NCBI RefSeq assembly: GCF_005502745.1
Contig: NZ_SCNL01000013.1
Location: 61,600 to 125,599 of the forward strand
Source of the DNA: Sphingomonas sp. 3P27F8
GTDB lineage: Bacteria; Pseudomonadota; Alphaproteobacteria; Sphingomonadales; Sphingomonadaceae
Reading direction: 5' to 3'
Length of the DNA stretch: 64,000 nt
Part shown: positions 8,883 to 19,692 of the stretch, in pieces
Layout of the letters: each line of letters starts with the position of its first letter
Numbering within the stretch: the stretch's first letter is position 1
Notes under the pieces: generated by a model
What the model was told of the DNA's origin: nothing
The model's database searches: none
Seen by the model: only the letters and a program-made list of their open reading frames with translations
Made by a program: the position numbers and the translations under genes

Positions 8883-9431
8883 ATGATGTTCGCGCGGACG
8901 AAGAGATTGACGTTGCGGCCATGGTGGCCCGAGGATGCCGAGATATTGACGCGAGCGATTGCGCACGAGGCGATCGCCAAGAAGCTGGCGCGGATGCCGT
9001 GGCCATACGCGGCGACGGATGCGGAATCGTTCCTGTCGCGACCCCGCGGCGCCGCGGAGCCGGTTTTTGCCATTCTGGCGCACGACAGCGCATATCCGAA
9101 TCTGATCGGTGGCATCGGGCTGCGCTGCGAAAACGGTGTGCATGAGCTAGGCTATTGGCTCACGCCCCAAAGTTGGGGTTACGGCTACGCTACCGAGGCA
9201 GCACGGATCGTGATCGAACAGGCGCGCCACGCGCTTGGCGTCAAGCGGATTGAAGCGAGCCACCACCTGGACAACACCGCATCGCGCCGGGTACTGACCA
9301 AGCTCGGTTTCCGCGAGATATGCCGCGAGCCGCATTATTCGCTTGCCCATCGCGAGGAGATCGACTGCGCCGTGCTGGCGCTCGATTTCGAGAACGATGG
9401 CCAGTTGGCCCCGCTCCAGATCGCGGCCTGA
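8883..9431 (+). CDS. GNAT family N-acetyltransferase (RimJ/RimL type)
   Basis: A 182-residue acetyltransferase of the GNAT superfamily. It opens with the RimJ/RimL-type signature TKRLTLRPWWPEDAE and carries the acetyl-CoA binding region HELGYWLTPQSWGYGYATEA at about residues 83-102. A C-terminal motif RRVLTKLGFREI follows. These enzymes acetylate protein N-termini or small molecules; the substrate cannot be told from sequence. It lies between rpmA and a TetR gene in the rplU-obgE interval, an order frequent in sphingomonads. It is separated from rpmA by the terminator. Confidence 0.85.
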   Translation: MMFARTKRLTLRPWWPEDAEILTRAIAHEAIAKKLARMPWPYAATDAESFLSRPRGAAEPVFAILAHDSAYPNLIGGIGLRCENGVHELGYWLTPQSWGYGYATEAARIVIEQARHALGVKRIEASHHLDNTASRRVLTKLGFREICREPHYSLAHREEIDCAVLALDFENDGQLAPLQIAA

Positions 9432-9503
9432 ATGATCCTGCCCGGCGCATCAGCCGCGCCGGGAAGGATTGTATTTCTACTGTAAAGCGTCGACAGCCAG
9501 CGA

Positions 9504-11145
<1,642 letters not shown>

Positions 11146-11164
11146 TCCGGCGCGCGCTTGGTTC

Positions 11165-12190
11165 TTAGGCGGCGGCGCGGCGCGCCTGACCGCCACGGCG
11201 ACGCAACGCCCCGGCGATGCCGCCGAAGCCCAGGATCATCAGCGCCCATGTGGCCGGCTCGGGCACGCTGACGGTCGGGGGAGTGAAGCCGCCGTTATAC
11301 GTGGCGAGGTGGATTTCGCCGTTCTGCACCAGGCTGCTGAATACTGCCGAGCCCTGGATGTAATTGCCAATCGTGCCCGCTGCATGCGGCGCCAACACCG
11401 ATCCGCCCCACGCTGTCGTCAGGTTCAGCGTAGCCGCATCGGCGAAGTTCCAGATCACCTTCTGGCCAAGGTTCTGGGTGCCGCCAAGGAAATTGTCGTT
11501 CAACAGGACGTTCGAGCCGATCACGTTCACGATCGCGGTGCTCGCCCCATTCAGATTGAACTGGATTTCGCCGAACGAACTGAAATCCGCTGCCGTCAGT
11601 GTGAAAACCGCGACGCCGTTGCCCCCGGGCGCCGCATTGAACGTGGCGCGGTTGCTGGCGATCGAGATCAGGCTGTTGGACGTAAGACCGGCATAGGCGG
11701 ACGACAGATCGGACAGGCTGTTGATAAGCGCTGCCTTTTGATCCGTAAGCGCGGACGTGAATCCCGGCACCGCCGCTTGCCCTGAAAGCACCGTATTGCC
11801 GTTGATATTGGTATTCTGGATCGTGCCGCCGACCTTAACCGTCTGGAGCGGGCCGTTGAGGTTGAAACCGCTCACCACATTGCCGCCGACGATCGCGCCG
11901 GCGCCATTGTTGAGGTTTTTCGTACCTCCGGTGACGTTACCGACCACCGTAAGCCCCGGCCAGCCATAGCTGGACGCGGCTGGCGTCTTGATCTGGTAGT
12001 TCGAGGAATTGCCGGAAAGATTGCCACCGACGAAGGTACGCCCCTCCACTTCCGAACTGGATGAGAGATCGCCGAACACGATCAAATTCCACTCCTTGAG
12101 CGCATCGACACCAACGACGGTGGCCGCAGTTGCTGGGAGCGGCAGCGCGGCGATCGCGCAAAGAAGGGCGAATCGGAATGCGGTTTTCAT
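11165..12190 (-). CDS. Secreted choice-of-anchor A family protein with PEPxxWA C-terminal sorting signal
   Basis: A 341-residue exported protein. It has a signal peptide (KTAFRFALLCAIAALPLPATAA) and then the choice-of-anchor A domain opening, EWNLIVFGDLSSSSEVEGRTFVGGN. The middle is rich in Asn, Gly and Ser. It ends in the PEP-CTERM type tail VPEPATWALMILGFGGIAGALRRR: a PEPxxWA motif, one membrane helix, and basic residues. Proteins of this class are sorted by exosortase and displayed or released with extracellular polysaccharide. The start at 12190 is preferred because the signal peptide begins there. It converges with obgE. Confidence 0.85.
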   Translation of the reverse strand: MKTAFRFALLCAIAALPLPATAATVVGVDALKEWNLIVFGDLSSSSEVEGRTFVGGNLSGNSSNYQIKTPAASSYGWPGLTVVGNVTGGTKNLNNGAGAIVGGNVVSGFNLNGPLQTVKVGGTIQNTNINGNTVLSGQAAVPGFTSALTDQKAALINSLSDLSSAYAGLTSNSLISIASNRATFNAAPGGNGVAVFTLTAADFSSFGEIQFNLNGASTAIVNVIGSNVLLNDNFLGGTQNLGQKVIWNFADAATLNLTTAWGGSVLAPHAAGTIGNYIQGSAVFSSLVQNGEIHLATYNGGFTPPTVSVPEPATWALMILGFGGIAGALRRRGGQARRAAA

Positions 12191-12267
12191 GGCCGCATCC
12201 GATAACCCTTTCAGCAATCAGCGTCATCAGCCCGGAAACGGCAGCCCGTGCCATGATGGCACAACAG

Positions 12268-13485
12268 TCAGCGTCGCCGCGGCGTGCGCACCAGCGGGCC
12301 CTGCGAAGCGGCGAAAAGACGTTCTACAAACGCCAGCCGCCGCCGCGACAGCTCCTGGTCCGTCGCCTTCGGCCATGCGCTGACGATCGCGATCACCGTC
12401 TTGCTCGCAGGATCGACGGTGATGCTCTGCCCAAAAATGCCGACCCCACCAAAGCGCTGTTTCGGATAGGTCCACCATTGATAGCCATAGCCGAACCCGG
12501 CGCCGGCACCGGTTTCTGCCTGCGCGCGCGTGGCCTGAGCGAACCAGCCGGGGGCGACGATGCCGTGGCCGCCCTCCAGCGCCAATTGGCCCATGCGCGC
12601 ATAGTCACGCAGTGAGACGGACAGGCAGCAGCCCGCGACCTCGTGCCCGCTCGGGTCGGTCATCCAGAACGCGTCCTGCTCCATGCCGTAACGCTGCCAC
12701 ACGCGCTCGCTTAGGTAAGTCGCGAGCGGCTTCTTCACCGCATTGCCCACGAGCACGCCGATCAGATTGGTTTCACCGGTCTTGTAGACCCATTTGCTGT
12801 CGGGCGCGGAGTCTCGCGGAAGGGTGCGCATGTAGGCGACGGTCGCGTCCATCCCCGGCGGGACGGGAATCGAGAACATTCGCGCCACATCGGATGCCGG
12901 ATCGGTATAATCCTCGTTCCATTTCACCCCCGACGTCATCGTCAGAAGTTGCGCGATCGTCACCCCGTCATACGCGCTGCCGGCAAGATCCGGGATGTAT
13001 CTGGTCACCGGCTCGTCGACCGACTTGATGAAGCCATCCCGGATCGCCGCGCCCACCAGCGTCGATGTGAAGGACTTTGCGACCGAGAAGCTCGTCCACC
13101 GTCCCTCGCGGGTCAGCCCACGGGCATAGCGTTCGAGCCGCACGGCGCCCTGCTGAACCACGATCAGCCCGGCGACATTCTGCGCCGCCATGAAAGCGTC
13201 AACATCCGCTGCCGATATCGGCAGCGGCGGACCAGGCGGCAACGCCAGCACCTTTTTTCCTGCTTTCACCACGTGGCCGGGGAACATCTTCTCCATGTGC
13301 GGGAAATTCCCGTCGCGCTGCGCCTGTGACCAGAACAGGATTTCCGCGCCGATTTGTTGCAGATGCGCGCGGTTCTGATCGGTGATGGCTACACCACCGT
13401 CTACCGGGGCGGTGGCCTGTGGCGCGCTCTGTGCTGTAGCCCCGCCGGCCAGCGCCAGCATCGCGATCAGTCCCGTCCAACGCAT
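12268..13485 (-). CDS. Serine hydrolase of the beta-lactamase/esterase (class C-like) family
   Basis: A 405-residue exported enzyme with a signal peptide (RWTGLIAMLALAGGATAQ). The catalytic SxxK motif is SVAK at residues 134-137, in the context GRWTSFSVAKSFTS, and a YKTGETN segment probably supplies the second motif. The overall pattern, including GYGYQWWTYP near the end, matches the 6-aminohexanoate-dimer hydrolase/beta-lactamase-related group, so it may be an esterase or peptidase rather than a true beta-lactamase. The start at 13485 follows a GAGGAG ribosome site; it begins 14 bp after the CFA synthase stop and is probably in the same operon. Confidence 0.85.
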   Translation of the reverse strand: MRWTGLIAMLALAGGATAQSAPQATAPVDGGVAITDQNRAHLQQIGAEILFWSQAQRDGNFPHMEKMFPGHVVKAGKKVLALPPGPPLPISAADVDAFMAAQNVAGLIVVQQGAVRLERYARGLTREGRWTSFSVAKSFTSTLVGAAIRDGFIKSVDEPVTRYIPDLAGSAYDGVTIAQLLTMTSGVKWNEDYTDPASDVARMFSIPVPPGMDATVAYMRTLPRDSAPDSKWVYKTGETNLIGVLVGNAVKKPLATYLSERVWQRYGMEQDAFWMTDPSGHEVAGCCLSVSLRDYARMGQLALEGGHGIVAPGWFAQATRAQAETGAGAGFGYGYQWWTYPKQRFGGVGIFGQSITVDPASKTVIAIVSAWPKATDQELSRRRLAFVERLFAASQGPLVRTPRRR

Positions 13486-13499
13486 TCCCTGCTCCTCGA

Positions 13500-14672
13500 T
13501 TATCTTTTGATAAGCGTAACCTGCGCGACGTCGATTCCACCACCGCGAAAGCCGCCTTCGCAGTACATCAGATAATAGCGCCAGAGGTCGATGAATTTCT
13601 CGTCGAAGCGCCGCGGCAGCCGCCCGTCCGCCACCGCGGCATCGAAACGCAGGCGCCACAGCCGCAGGGTTTCTGCATAATCGAGCCCAAAGCCTGTGCG
13701 ATCATGCCATGCCAGCCCTCGCGCCTCGGCCAGCGCGCCAAAACGGCTCTCCGAAATCAGCATCCCGCCGGGGAAGATATGCCGCTGGATGAAGTCAACG
13801 TTGCGGGCATATCCTTCCCAGATATCGTCCGCGATCGAGATAAGCTGGATCGCGGCGCGCCCGCCCGGCTTCAGCACACGCGCGATCGTGGCGAGGTAGT
13901 CCGGCCAGTATCGCTCCCCCACCGCCTCGACCATCTCGATGCTCGCGACCGCGTCATAGCTGCCGGCGACGTCGCGATAATCAGTGAGCGAGACGGAGAC
14001 GGGAAGCCCCGCCGCGCGGCGCTCGACCACCGCCTTCTGCTCCGCCGACAGGGTGATCGCATGGACGTGCACGCCACGCTCCGCGGCCGCGAGCGCGAAC
14101 GATCCCCAGCCGCAGCCGATCTCCAGTATCGTATCTCCCGCCCTGGCGGCCGTACGCGCAAGGATCGCGGCGAGCTTGCGGTGCTGCGCCTGTTCCAGCG
14201 TGTCGCCGGGAGTGAAGATCGCGCTGGAATAGGTGAGCGTCGGATCGAGCCATTCGCTGTAGAAATCATTCCCCAGATCGTAATGCGCCGCGATGTTGCG
14301 CCGCGCGCCGGCGCGATCGTTGCGACGAAGCGCGTGGATCACACGGCGGGCGATCCGTGCGCCGTTCTTGGCGCGCGCGACATTCCCCAGCGTAACCCGG
14401 TTGCGCATGAACAGATCGAACAGCGGCACCGGGTCGGGGCTGGACCAGTCGCCCGCCGCCCAACCTTCATACCAGCCGATCGATCCGCCGAGGATCAGCC
14501 GCCCCAGCGCATGCCAGCGATGGACCGTAACGATCGCCAGCGGCCCGTCCGCCCGCCCGCCGAGCAGTCGTCGCGTGCCATCCGGCAACACCGCCTCGAT
14601 CGCGCCTACCGCAAGCCCGGCATCGATCCGGTCCAGAACGATGTGGAAGAGCGGCGCGGCAAGGCGCGCCAT
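13500..14672 (-). CDS. Cyclopropane-fatty-acyl-phospholipid synthase family methyltransferase
   Basis: A 390-residue cytosolic enzyme of the CFA/mycolic acid synthase family, which transfers a methylene from S-adenosylmethionine to unsaturated acyl chains of membrane lipids. Diagnostic stretches are NIAAHYDLGNDFYSEWLDPTLTYSSAIF (given here in part), the SAM site LEIGCGWGSFALAAA, and ISLSAEQ-like positions before the VEAVGERYW region. The ATG at 14672 follows a GAGGGG ribosome site; a GTG at 14717 would extend it by 15 residues. It lies between the photolyase and the serine hydrolase on the same strand. Confidence 0.9.
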   Translation of the reverse strand: MARLAAPLFHIVLDRIDAGLAVGAIEAVLPDGTRRLLGGRADGPLAIVTVHRWHALGRLILGGSIGWYEGWAAGDWSSPDPVPLFDLFMRNRVTLGNVARAKNGARIARRVIHALRRNDRAGARRNIAAHYDLGNDFYSEWLDPTLTYSSAIFTPGDTLEQAQHRKLAAILARTAARAGDTILEIGCGWGSFALAAAERGVHVHAITLSAEQKAVVERRAAGLPVSVSLTDYRDVAGSYDAVASIEMVEAVGERYWPDYLATIARVLKPGGRAAIQLISIADDIWEGYARNVDFIQRHIFPGGMLISESRFGALAEARGLAWHDRTGFGLDYAETLRLWRLRFDAAVADGRLPRRFDEKFIDLWRYYLMYCEGGFRGGGIDVAQVTLIKR

Positions 14673-14768
14673 GCGGCCCCCCTCGCGCCGCGCTTCGCTG
14701 TCTGCCCCTCGATTCACGCGCGCGCCTTTGGCATATCGGGCGGCGCGGGCGATAGCGTAAAAGTGGGG

Positions 14769-16124
14769 TCAGCGGAGCATGGAATAGGCCGCGAGTGCGC
14801 GCTCGCGCGCCGCGCGATGCTCGATGATCTTGGCGGGATAATCGTCCGGCCGGCAACCGGCCGAATCGGGATCGTGGATCGCCGCGTCGGGCAGGTCCGC
14901 CAGTTCCGGCACCCAGCGGCGGATATAGGCCGCCGCATCGAATTTCTCCGATTGCACCAGCGGCGCCATGATCCGCACGAACATGTTGGAATCCACCCCC
15001 GTCCCGGCGATCCATTGCCAGTTTACCGCATTGCTTCCGTAATCGGCATCGACCAGGCAATCCCAGAACCAGCGCTCGCCCGCGCGCCAATCAATCAGCA
15101 GATGCTTGATGAGGAACGAGGCGGCGATCATCCGCACGCGATTATGCATCCAGCCGGTCGCCCACAATTCGCGCATTCCGGCATCGACGATCGGATATCC
15201 GGTTCGGCCCCGCTGCCAGGCGGCGAGATCCGCGCGCGACTGTCGCCACGGGAATTTGTCGAACACCTCGCGCCCGTTGCGCAGCGCATAATAGGGCAGC
15301 GCGCGGACCACTCCGGCGGCGAAATCGCGCCATGCCAGTTCACGGCGAAACGCCGCGAGGCCCTCGCCGCGGCCCGGCAACGCGTGCCACACCTGCCGTG
15401 GCGATATCTCCCCGAAATGCAGATGGGCGGACAGGCGCGACGTGCCCTCGATCGATGGCATGTCGCGGGCGGGATGATAGGTTGCGACCCGATCGGCGAA
15501 ATCATCCAGCGCCGCCGCAGCCCCGGCCTCGCCCGGGGTCCATACGGTAAACCCTCCGGCCCAGTCCGGCTTGGTCGGCAACAGTTTCCATGAAGCAAGC
15601 GTGTCGCTTGCGGGCCACCGCGCAGGCGCCGCTATCGTCGCCGGCGGCGGCAGCGGTTCGGGCGGCGGCAGGAAGCGCCCCAGCGCCTTGTAGAATGCGC
15701 CGAACACGCGAAACTGGCCGCCCGATCCGGTCGTGACGTCTTCTATCGGCGCGAGATGATTGCCGTCGTAAAGCGACAGGACATCGCCCAGCTTTTCTTC
15801 GGCGCGCCGCCACCACGGCTCCTGATGCCGGATCGCGTGAATATGATCCGCGCCGGTTTCCTCTCGCAAGCTGGCCAGCACCTCGGCCACCGGCCCGCGC
15901 CGGAGGACCAGCCGACTGCCGCGCTCTCGCAGCGCAGCGTCGAGCGCCGCAAGGCTGTGGTGTAGCCACCAGCGCTGCGCCGCGCCGATCCGCCAGCGCC
16001 CCGGCCCCTCGTCATCGAGGATATAGACCGGGACGACCGCGCCATCGTGCGTGGCCGCAACCAGCGCCGGGTGATCCGACAGGCGCAGATCCTGACGGAA
16101 CCACAGGATCGAGGGCTCGGCCAT
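14769..16124 (-). CDS. phrB: Deoxyribodipyrimidine photo-lyase
   Basis: A 451-residue DNA repair flavoprotein that uses light to split pyrimidine dimers. The N-terminal antenna-binding domain starts ILWFRQDLRLSDHPAL. The C-terminal FAD domain contains TSRLSAHLHFGEISPRQVW, the WRQSRADLAAWQRGRTGYPIVDAG region and MHNRVRMI. The tail PDDYPAKIIEH is typical of class I CPD photolyases. Length is in range. It is followed 96 bp downstream on the same strand by the CFA synthase gene, a neighbourhood also common in proteobacterial stress-response clusters. Confidence 0.95.
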   Translation of the reverse strand: MAEPSILWFRQDLRLSDHPALVAATHDGAVVPVYILDDEGPGRWRIGAAQRWWLHHSLAALDAALRERGSRLVLRRGPVAEVLASLREETGADHIHAIRHQEPWWRRAEEKLGDVLSLYDGNHLAPIEDVTTGSGGQFRVFGAFYKALGRFLPPPEPLPPPATIAAPARWPASDTLASWKLLPTKPDWAGGFTVWTPGEAGAAAALDDFADRVATYHPARDMPSIEGTSRLSAHLHFGEISPRQVWHALPGRGEGLAAFRRELAWRDFAAGVVRALPYYALRNGREVFDKFPWRQSRADLAAWQRGRTGYPIVDAGMRELWATGWMHNRVRMIAASFLIKHLLIDWRAGERWFWDCLVDADYGSNAVNWQWIAGTGVDSNMFVRIMAPLVQSEKFDAAAYIRRWVPELADLPDAAIHDPDSAGCRPDDYPAKIIEHRAARERALAAYSMLR

Positions 16125-16148
16125 TGCCTGGTCGGGGCGCGATCGGGA

Positions 16149-16574
16149 TCAGCGCTTCGGCTTGGTGGCCGGCGTACGCTGCTGCTGCGGGGCGGATACG
16201 GCAAGCTGCGCCAGCACCGCGCGATCGGCCGGAGACAGCGCCCGCATCTGTTCGTTGGCCACCTCCGCCGCCTCGCGCTGGAGCGCCGACGCCGCTTCCG
16301 CCCGCACGCTGTTTGCTGCGATGAAACCCTCGGCATCCACCGGGCGCTTGTCCAGCGCGGCGCGGATGTTGTTCTGCGCCGCCTGCCCGCGCTCCGCGAT
16401 CGAACGCAGCGCGGCTCCATGTTTCTTCTCGGTATCGATCATCGTGTTGATGCCGGCCTGAGACATGCCGCGCGATGCGAGCGCCAGACGCGTGCGCTGC
16501 TCCGGCGTCGCCTGAGGAGCTGCGGCCGGCGCCGCCGCCTGCAGTGTGGCGGCTAGGATAAACGTCAGCATCAT
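16149..16574 (-). CDS. Small secreted helical protein of unknown function
   Basis: A 141-residue protein with an N-terminal hydrophobic stretch (MLTFILAATLQAAAPAAA) that looks like a signal peptide. An alanine/glutamate/arginine-rich helical body follows, and the C-terminus is basic and proline-rich. The ATG overlaps the stop of the oxidoreductase beta gene by four bases (ATGA), showing translational coupling to korAB. Composition is reminiscent of Spy/CpxP-like periplasmic helical proteins, but I could not recognise a specific motif, so no function is given. Confidence 0.65.
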   Translation of the reverse strand: MMLTFILAATLQAAAPAAAPQATPEQRTRLALASRGMSQAGINTMIDTEKKHGAALRSIAERGQAAQNNIRAALDKRPVDAEGFIAANSVRAEAASALQREAAEVANEQMRALSPADRAVLAQLAVSAPQQQRTPATKPKR

Positions 16575-17605
16575 TCGGCCCTCGGCTGTTTGTCGACCAT
16601 CCAGGTCTGACCCTTGGACAGCAATTTCTGGAGATCGGGTTTCTTGCCTTCGCTCGCCTTGCGATTCTGCTCGACGACCGCGCTCTCGAAGGTCGGCGCG
16701 GGATCGTCAAAGATGACGCCGAGCGCGACCGGGAAAGCCCCCGCCGGCATTTCCACCAGCATGTGCGCCAGCCCGCGATTGGTCTGATCGTGGACGATGA
16801 CCCCGGCGCCCTGCCAGTCGCCGTCGGTCACTTCCACCACCTTGAGCACGAGCCGATCGGTGTCCATCACCAGTCCCTTGGTGCCGTTGTCGTACAACAG
16901 CGGCTTGCCATGCTCGACCCAGAGCTGGTTTGGCGCGGCATTGGGCTTGGCGGTGAACGGCGCGAATACATCGTCGTTATAAACGATGCAGTTCTGGAAT
17001 ATCTCCACGAAGCCGGTGCCTTTGTGGGCATAGGCGGCCTTCAGCACCGTCGGCAGGCTCTTGTGCACGTCTATTCCGCGCCCGACGAAGCGCGCGCCAG
17101 CGCCGAGCGCGAAGGCGCACGGGTTGGCGGGACGATCGACCGAACCGAACGGCGTGGAGGGCGATTGCGTGCCGACGCGGCTGGTGGGCGAATATTGCCC
17201 CTTGGTCAGCCCGTAGATCTCATTGTTGAACAGCAGCACCTGGCAATCGAGGTTGCGGCGGATCAGGTGCATCGTGTGGTTGCCGCCGATCGACAGCGCA
17301 TCGCCGTCGCCGGTGATGATCCACACGTCGAGTTCGGGATTGGCGAGCTTCACCCCGGTCGCCACCGCCGGCGCGCGGCCGTGGATCGTGTGGAAGCCGT
17401 ATGTTTCCATGTAATAGGGAAAGCGCGAGGAGCAGCCGATGCCGCTGACGAACACGGTATTCTCCGGCCGCGCGCCGATCTCCGGCATGGTGCGCTGCAC
17501 CGCCTTGAGGATCGCGTAATCGCCGCAGCCCGGGCACCAGCGAACTTCCTGATCCGTCTCCCAATCCTTGGGCGACGATTTGGCGATGGTGGTCATCTCG
17601 TTCAT
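16571..17605 (-). CDS. korB: 2-oxoacid:ferredoxin oxidoreductase, beta subunit (KorB type)
   Basis: A 344-residue thiamine-diphosphate-binding subunit. The cluster/TPP motif WCPGCGDY is at residues 23-30, and the Mg-TPP motif GDGDALSIGGNH begins at 99. With the alpha subunit it oxidatively decarboxylates a 2-oxoacid, most often 2-oxoglutarate, to the acyl-CoA using ferredoxin. The start at 17605 is chosen because it begins the conserved domain; an upstream start at 17716 would overlap korA. korA lies 28 bp upstream. The exact substrate cannot be read from sequence. Confidence 0.9.
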   Translation of the reverse strand: MNEMTTIAKSSPKDWETDQEVRWCPGCGDYAILKAVQRTMPEIGARPENTVFVSGIGCSSRFPYYMETYGFHTIHGRAPAVATGVKLANPELDVWIITGDGDALSIGGNHTMHLIRRNLDCQVLLFNNEIYGLTKGQYSPTSRVGTQSPSTPFGSVDRPANPCAFALGAGARFVGRGIDVHKSLPTVLKAAYAHKGTGFVEIFQNCIVYNDDVFAPFTAKPNAAPNQLWVEHGKPLLYDNGTKGLVMDTDRLVLKVVEVTDGDWQGAGVIVHDQTNRGLAHMLVEMPAGAFPVALGVIFDDPAPTFESAVVEQNRKASEGKKPDLQKLLSKGQTWMVDKQPRAE

Positions 17606-17633
17606 TGCTTGAATCCCTGGATACCGTCCGCGC

Positions 17634-19502
17634 TCACGCCAGCGCCTGCTCGATCGCCGCCTCGATCTCGGCGATGCGGAAGGGTTGGCCGGATACCTTG
17701 TTGAGCGGCTTCGCATCGACCAGGAACTGATCGCGCAGCACCGTCTTGAGTTGCCCGGTGTTCATCTCCGGCACCAGGATCCGCTCATAGCTCCTGAGCA
17801 GCGACCCCAGGTTCGCGGGCATCGGCCAGATGTGGCGCAGGTGAATGTGGCTCACGTCCAGCGCCCGGCGACGCGCGCGGCGCACCGCCTGGTGGATCGG
17901 GCCGAAGGTGCTGCCCCAGCCGACCACCGCGAGCCTGCCGCTCGTTTCGCCGGCCTCGACCGTCTGGTCGGGCACCTTGATCGACGCCACCTTATTACGG
18001 CGCGCGTCGGTCATGAGCTGATGATTGGCGGGCGAGTAATCGATGTTGCCGGTTCCGGCCGCCTTCTCGATCCCGCCGATCCGGTGCAGCAGGCCCGGCG
18101 TGCCCGGCTTCACCCACGGACGCGCGCCGTTGCCGTCCCGCGCATAGGGCAGGAAGCCGCCGTCGGGCGCTTCGCGCAGGAACGATACCGGGAATGGCGC
18201 CAGCGCGCTGGTGTCCGGCACCTTCCATGGCTCGGCGGCGTTGGCGATATAGCCGTCGGTCAGCAGCATCACCGGCGTCATGTATTGCGTCGCGATCCGC
18301 ACCGCCTCGATCGCGACCTCGAAGCAATCGGCGGCGGACCGCGCGGAGATCACCGGCATCGGCGCATCGCCGTTGCGGCCATAGACCGCCTGGTACAGAT
18401 CCGATTGCTCGGTCTTGGTCGGCAGGCCGGTCGAGGGGCCGCCGCGCTGCGAATTGACGATGACGAGCGGAAGCTCGGTCATGATCGCAAGCCCGATCGC
18501 CTCGGTCTTCAACGCGATGCCCGGGCCGGACGACGAGGTAACGCCGAGCTGCCCCGCATAGGACGCGCCGATCGCACTGGCGATCGCGGCGATCTCGTCC
18601 TCCGCCTGGAAGGTGGTGACGCCGAACTCCTTGAGGCGCGACAGGTGGTGCAGGATCGCCGACGCGGGCGTGATCGGATAGCCGCCGAAGAACATCGGCA
18701 CGTCGGCAAGCTGTGATCCGGCGACGAGCCCCAGGCTGATCGATTCGGCCCCAGTGATCGTGCGATACAGCCCCGGTTCGGCAGGCGCGGCCGGCACGTG
18801 ATGCTGCCTCATCGGGCCCGCAATTTCCGCCGTCTCGCCATAAGCGTGGCCGGCATTGAGGGCGGCGATGTTCGCTTCGGCCAGCGTCGGCGCCTTGGCA
18901 AACTTCGCCTTCAGCCAGTCGATCAGCGGCGCGCGATCACGATCGAACATCCACAGCGCCAGCCCGAGCGTCCACATGTTCTTGCAGCGCAGCGCCTCCT
19001 TGTTGCCAAGGCCGAACGGCTTCACCGCGTCGAGCGTCAACTGCGAGATGTTGAGCTTCATCAGCTGCCATCGCGCAAGGCTCTCGTCTTCCAGCGGGTT
19101 CGCGTCGTATTTCGCCTTGGCGAGGTTGCGATCGTTGAACTCGCCCTCGTCGGCGATGATGAGCCCGCCGCGCTTCAGCGCCTCGACATTGGTTTTCAGC
19201 GCCGCCGGGTTCATCGCGACCAGCACGTCCAGTTCGTCGCCCGCCGTCTCCACCTCGGTCGAGCCGAAGTTGATCTGGAAGGCGGATACGCCGAACAGCG
19301 TGCCGAGCGGCGCGCGGATCTCCGCCGGGAAATCGGGGAAGGTGGCCAGATCGTTGCCCGCGAGCGCGGTGGACAGGGTGAACTGCCCCCCGGTGAGCTG
19401 CATGCCATCGCCCGAATCGCCCGCGAAACGGACGACGATGGATTCGGCGGGTGGATTTGCGGATGCTTCCTGCGGGGTCACTTCGTGGGCGGCGGTCGCC
19501 AT
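17634..19502 (-). CDS. korA: 2-oxoacid:ferredoxin oxidoreductase, fused gamma-alpha subunit (KorA type)
   Basis: A 622-residue subunit. The N-terminal part, about residues 20-210, is the gamma domain (VVRFAGDSGDGMQLTGGQF), fused to the pyrimidine-binding alpha domain. The alpha part carries GYPITPASAILHHLS, FQAEDEIAAIASAIGASYAG and TSSSGPGIALKTEAIGLA. Fusion of gamma and alpha is characteristic of the two-subunit KorAB enzymes of aerobic and microaerobic bacteria. It is the first gene of a minus-strand operon with korB and the small secreted protein. The adjacent divergent gene is an alpha/beta hydrolase. Confidence 0.92.
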   Translation of the reverse strand: MATAAHEVTPQEASANPPAESIVVRFAGDSGDGMQLTGGQFTLSTALAGNDLATFPDFPAEIRAPLGTLFGVSAFQINFGSTEVETAGDELDVLVAMNPAALKTNVEALKRGGLIIADEGEFNDRNLAKAKYDANPLEDESLARWQLMKLNISQLTLDAVKPFGLGNKEALRCKNMWTLGLALWMFDRDRAPLIDWLKAKFAKAPTLAEANIAALNAGHAYGETAEIAGPMRQHHVPAAPAEPGLYRTITGAESISLGLVAGSQLADVPMFFGGYPITPASAILHHLSRLKEFGVTTFQAEDEIAAIASAIGASYAGQLGVTSSSGPGIALKTEAIGLAIMTELPLVIVNSQRGGPSTGLPTKTEQSDLYQAVYGRNGDAPMPVISARSAADCFEVAIEAVRIATQYMTPVMLLTDGYIANAAEPWKVPDTSALAPFPVSFLREAPDGGFLPYARDGNGARPWVKPGTPGLLHRIGGIEKAAGTGNIDYSPANHQLMTDARRNKVASIKVPDQTVEAGETSGRLAVVGWGSTFGPIHQAVRRARRRALDVSHIHLRHIWPMPANLGSLLRSYERILVPEMNTGQLKTVLRDQFLVDAKPLNKVSGQPFRIAEIEAAIEQALA

Positions 19503-19692
19503 GCGGCAGTTTCCTGTGGCACTCGGTTATCGTGCGGGGGCCTTACGCCCTCATCTCTCCATGATCCAACCTAGAATGATATGGAGGCGTGACAAGCCGC
19601 ACTATCACGAAAGGTGGCGCGAAAGGTGGACGCGGCGGCCGCGATACGGCAAACCTGGTTGCAAAAGCGAACCGAAGAGGAGAGTTGACGCG

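Noticed and set aside
13704..15593. 629-codon plus-strand open frame
   Set aside because: It lies antisense across the CFA synthase and photolyase genes, both of which have clear motifs. Its protein is arginine-rich without recognisable domains, as expected from GC-rich antisense DNA.
17685..18716. 343-codon plus-strand open frame
   Set aside because: It is antisense to korA and has no family motif.
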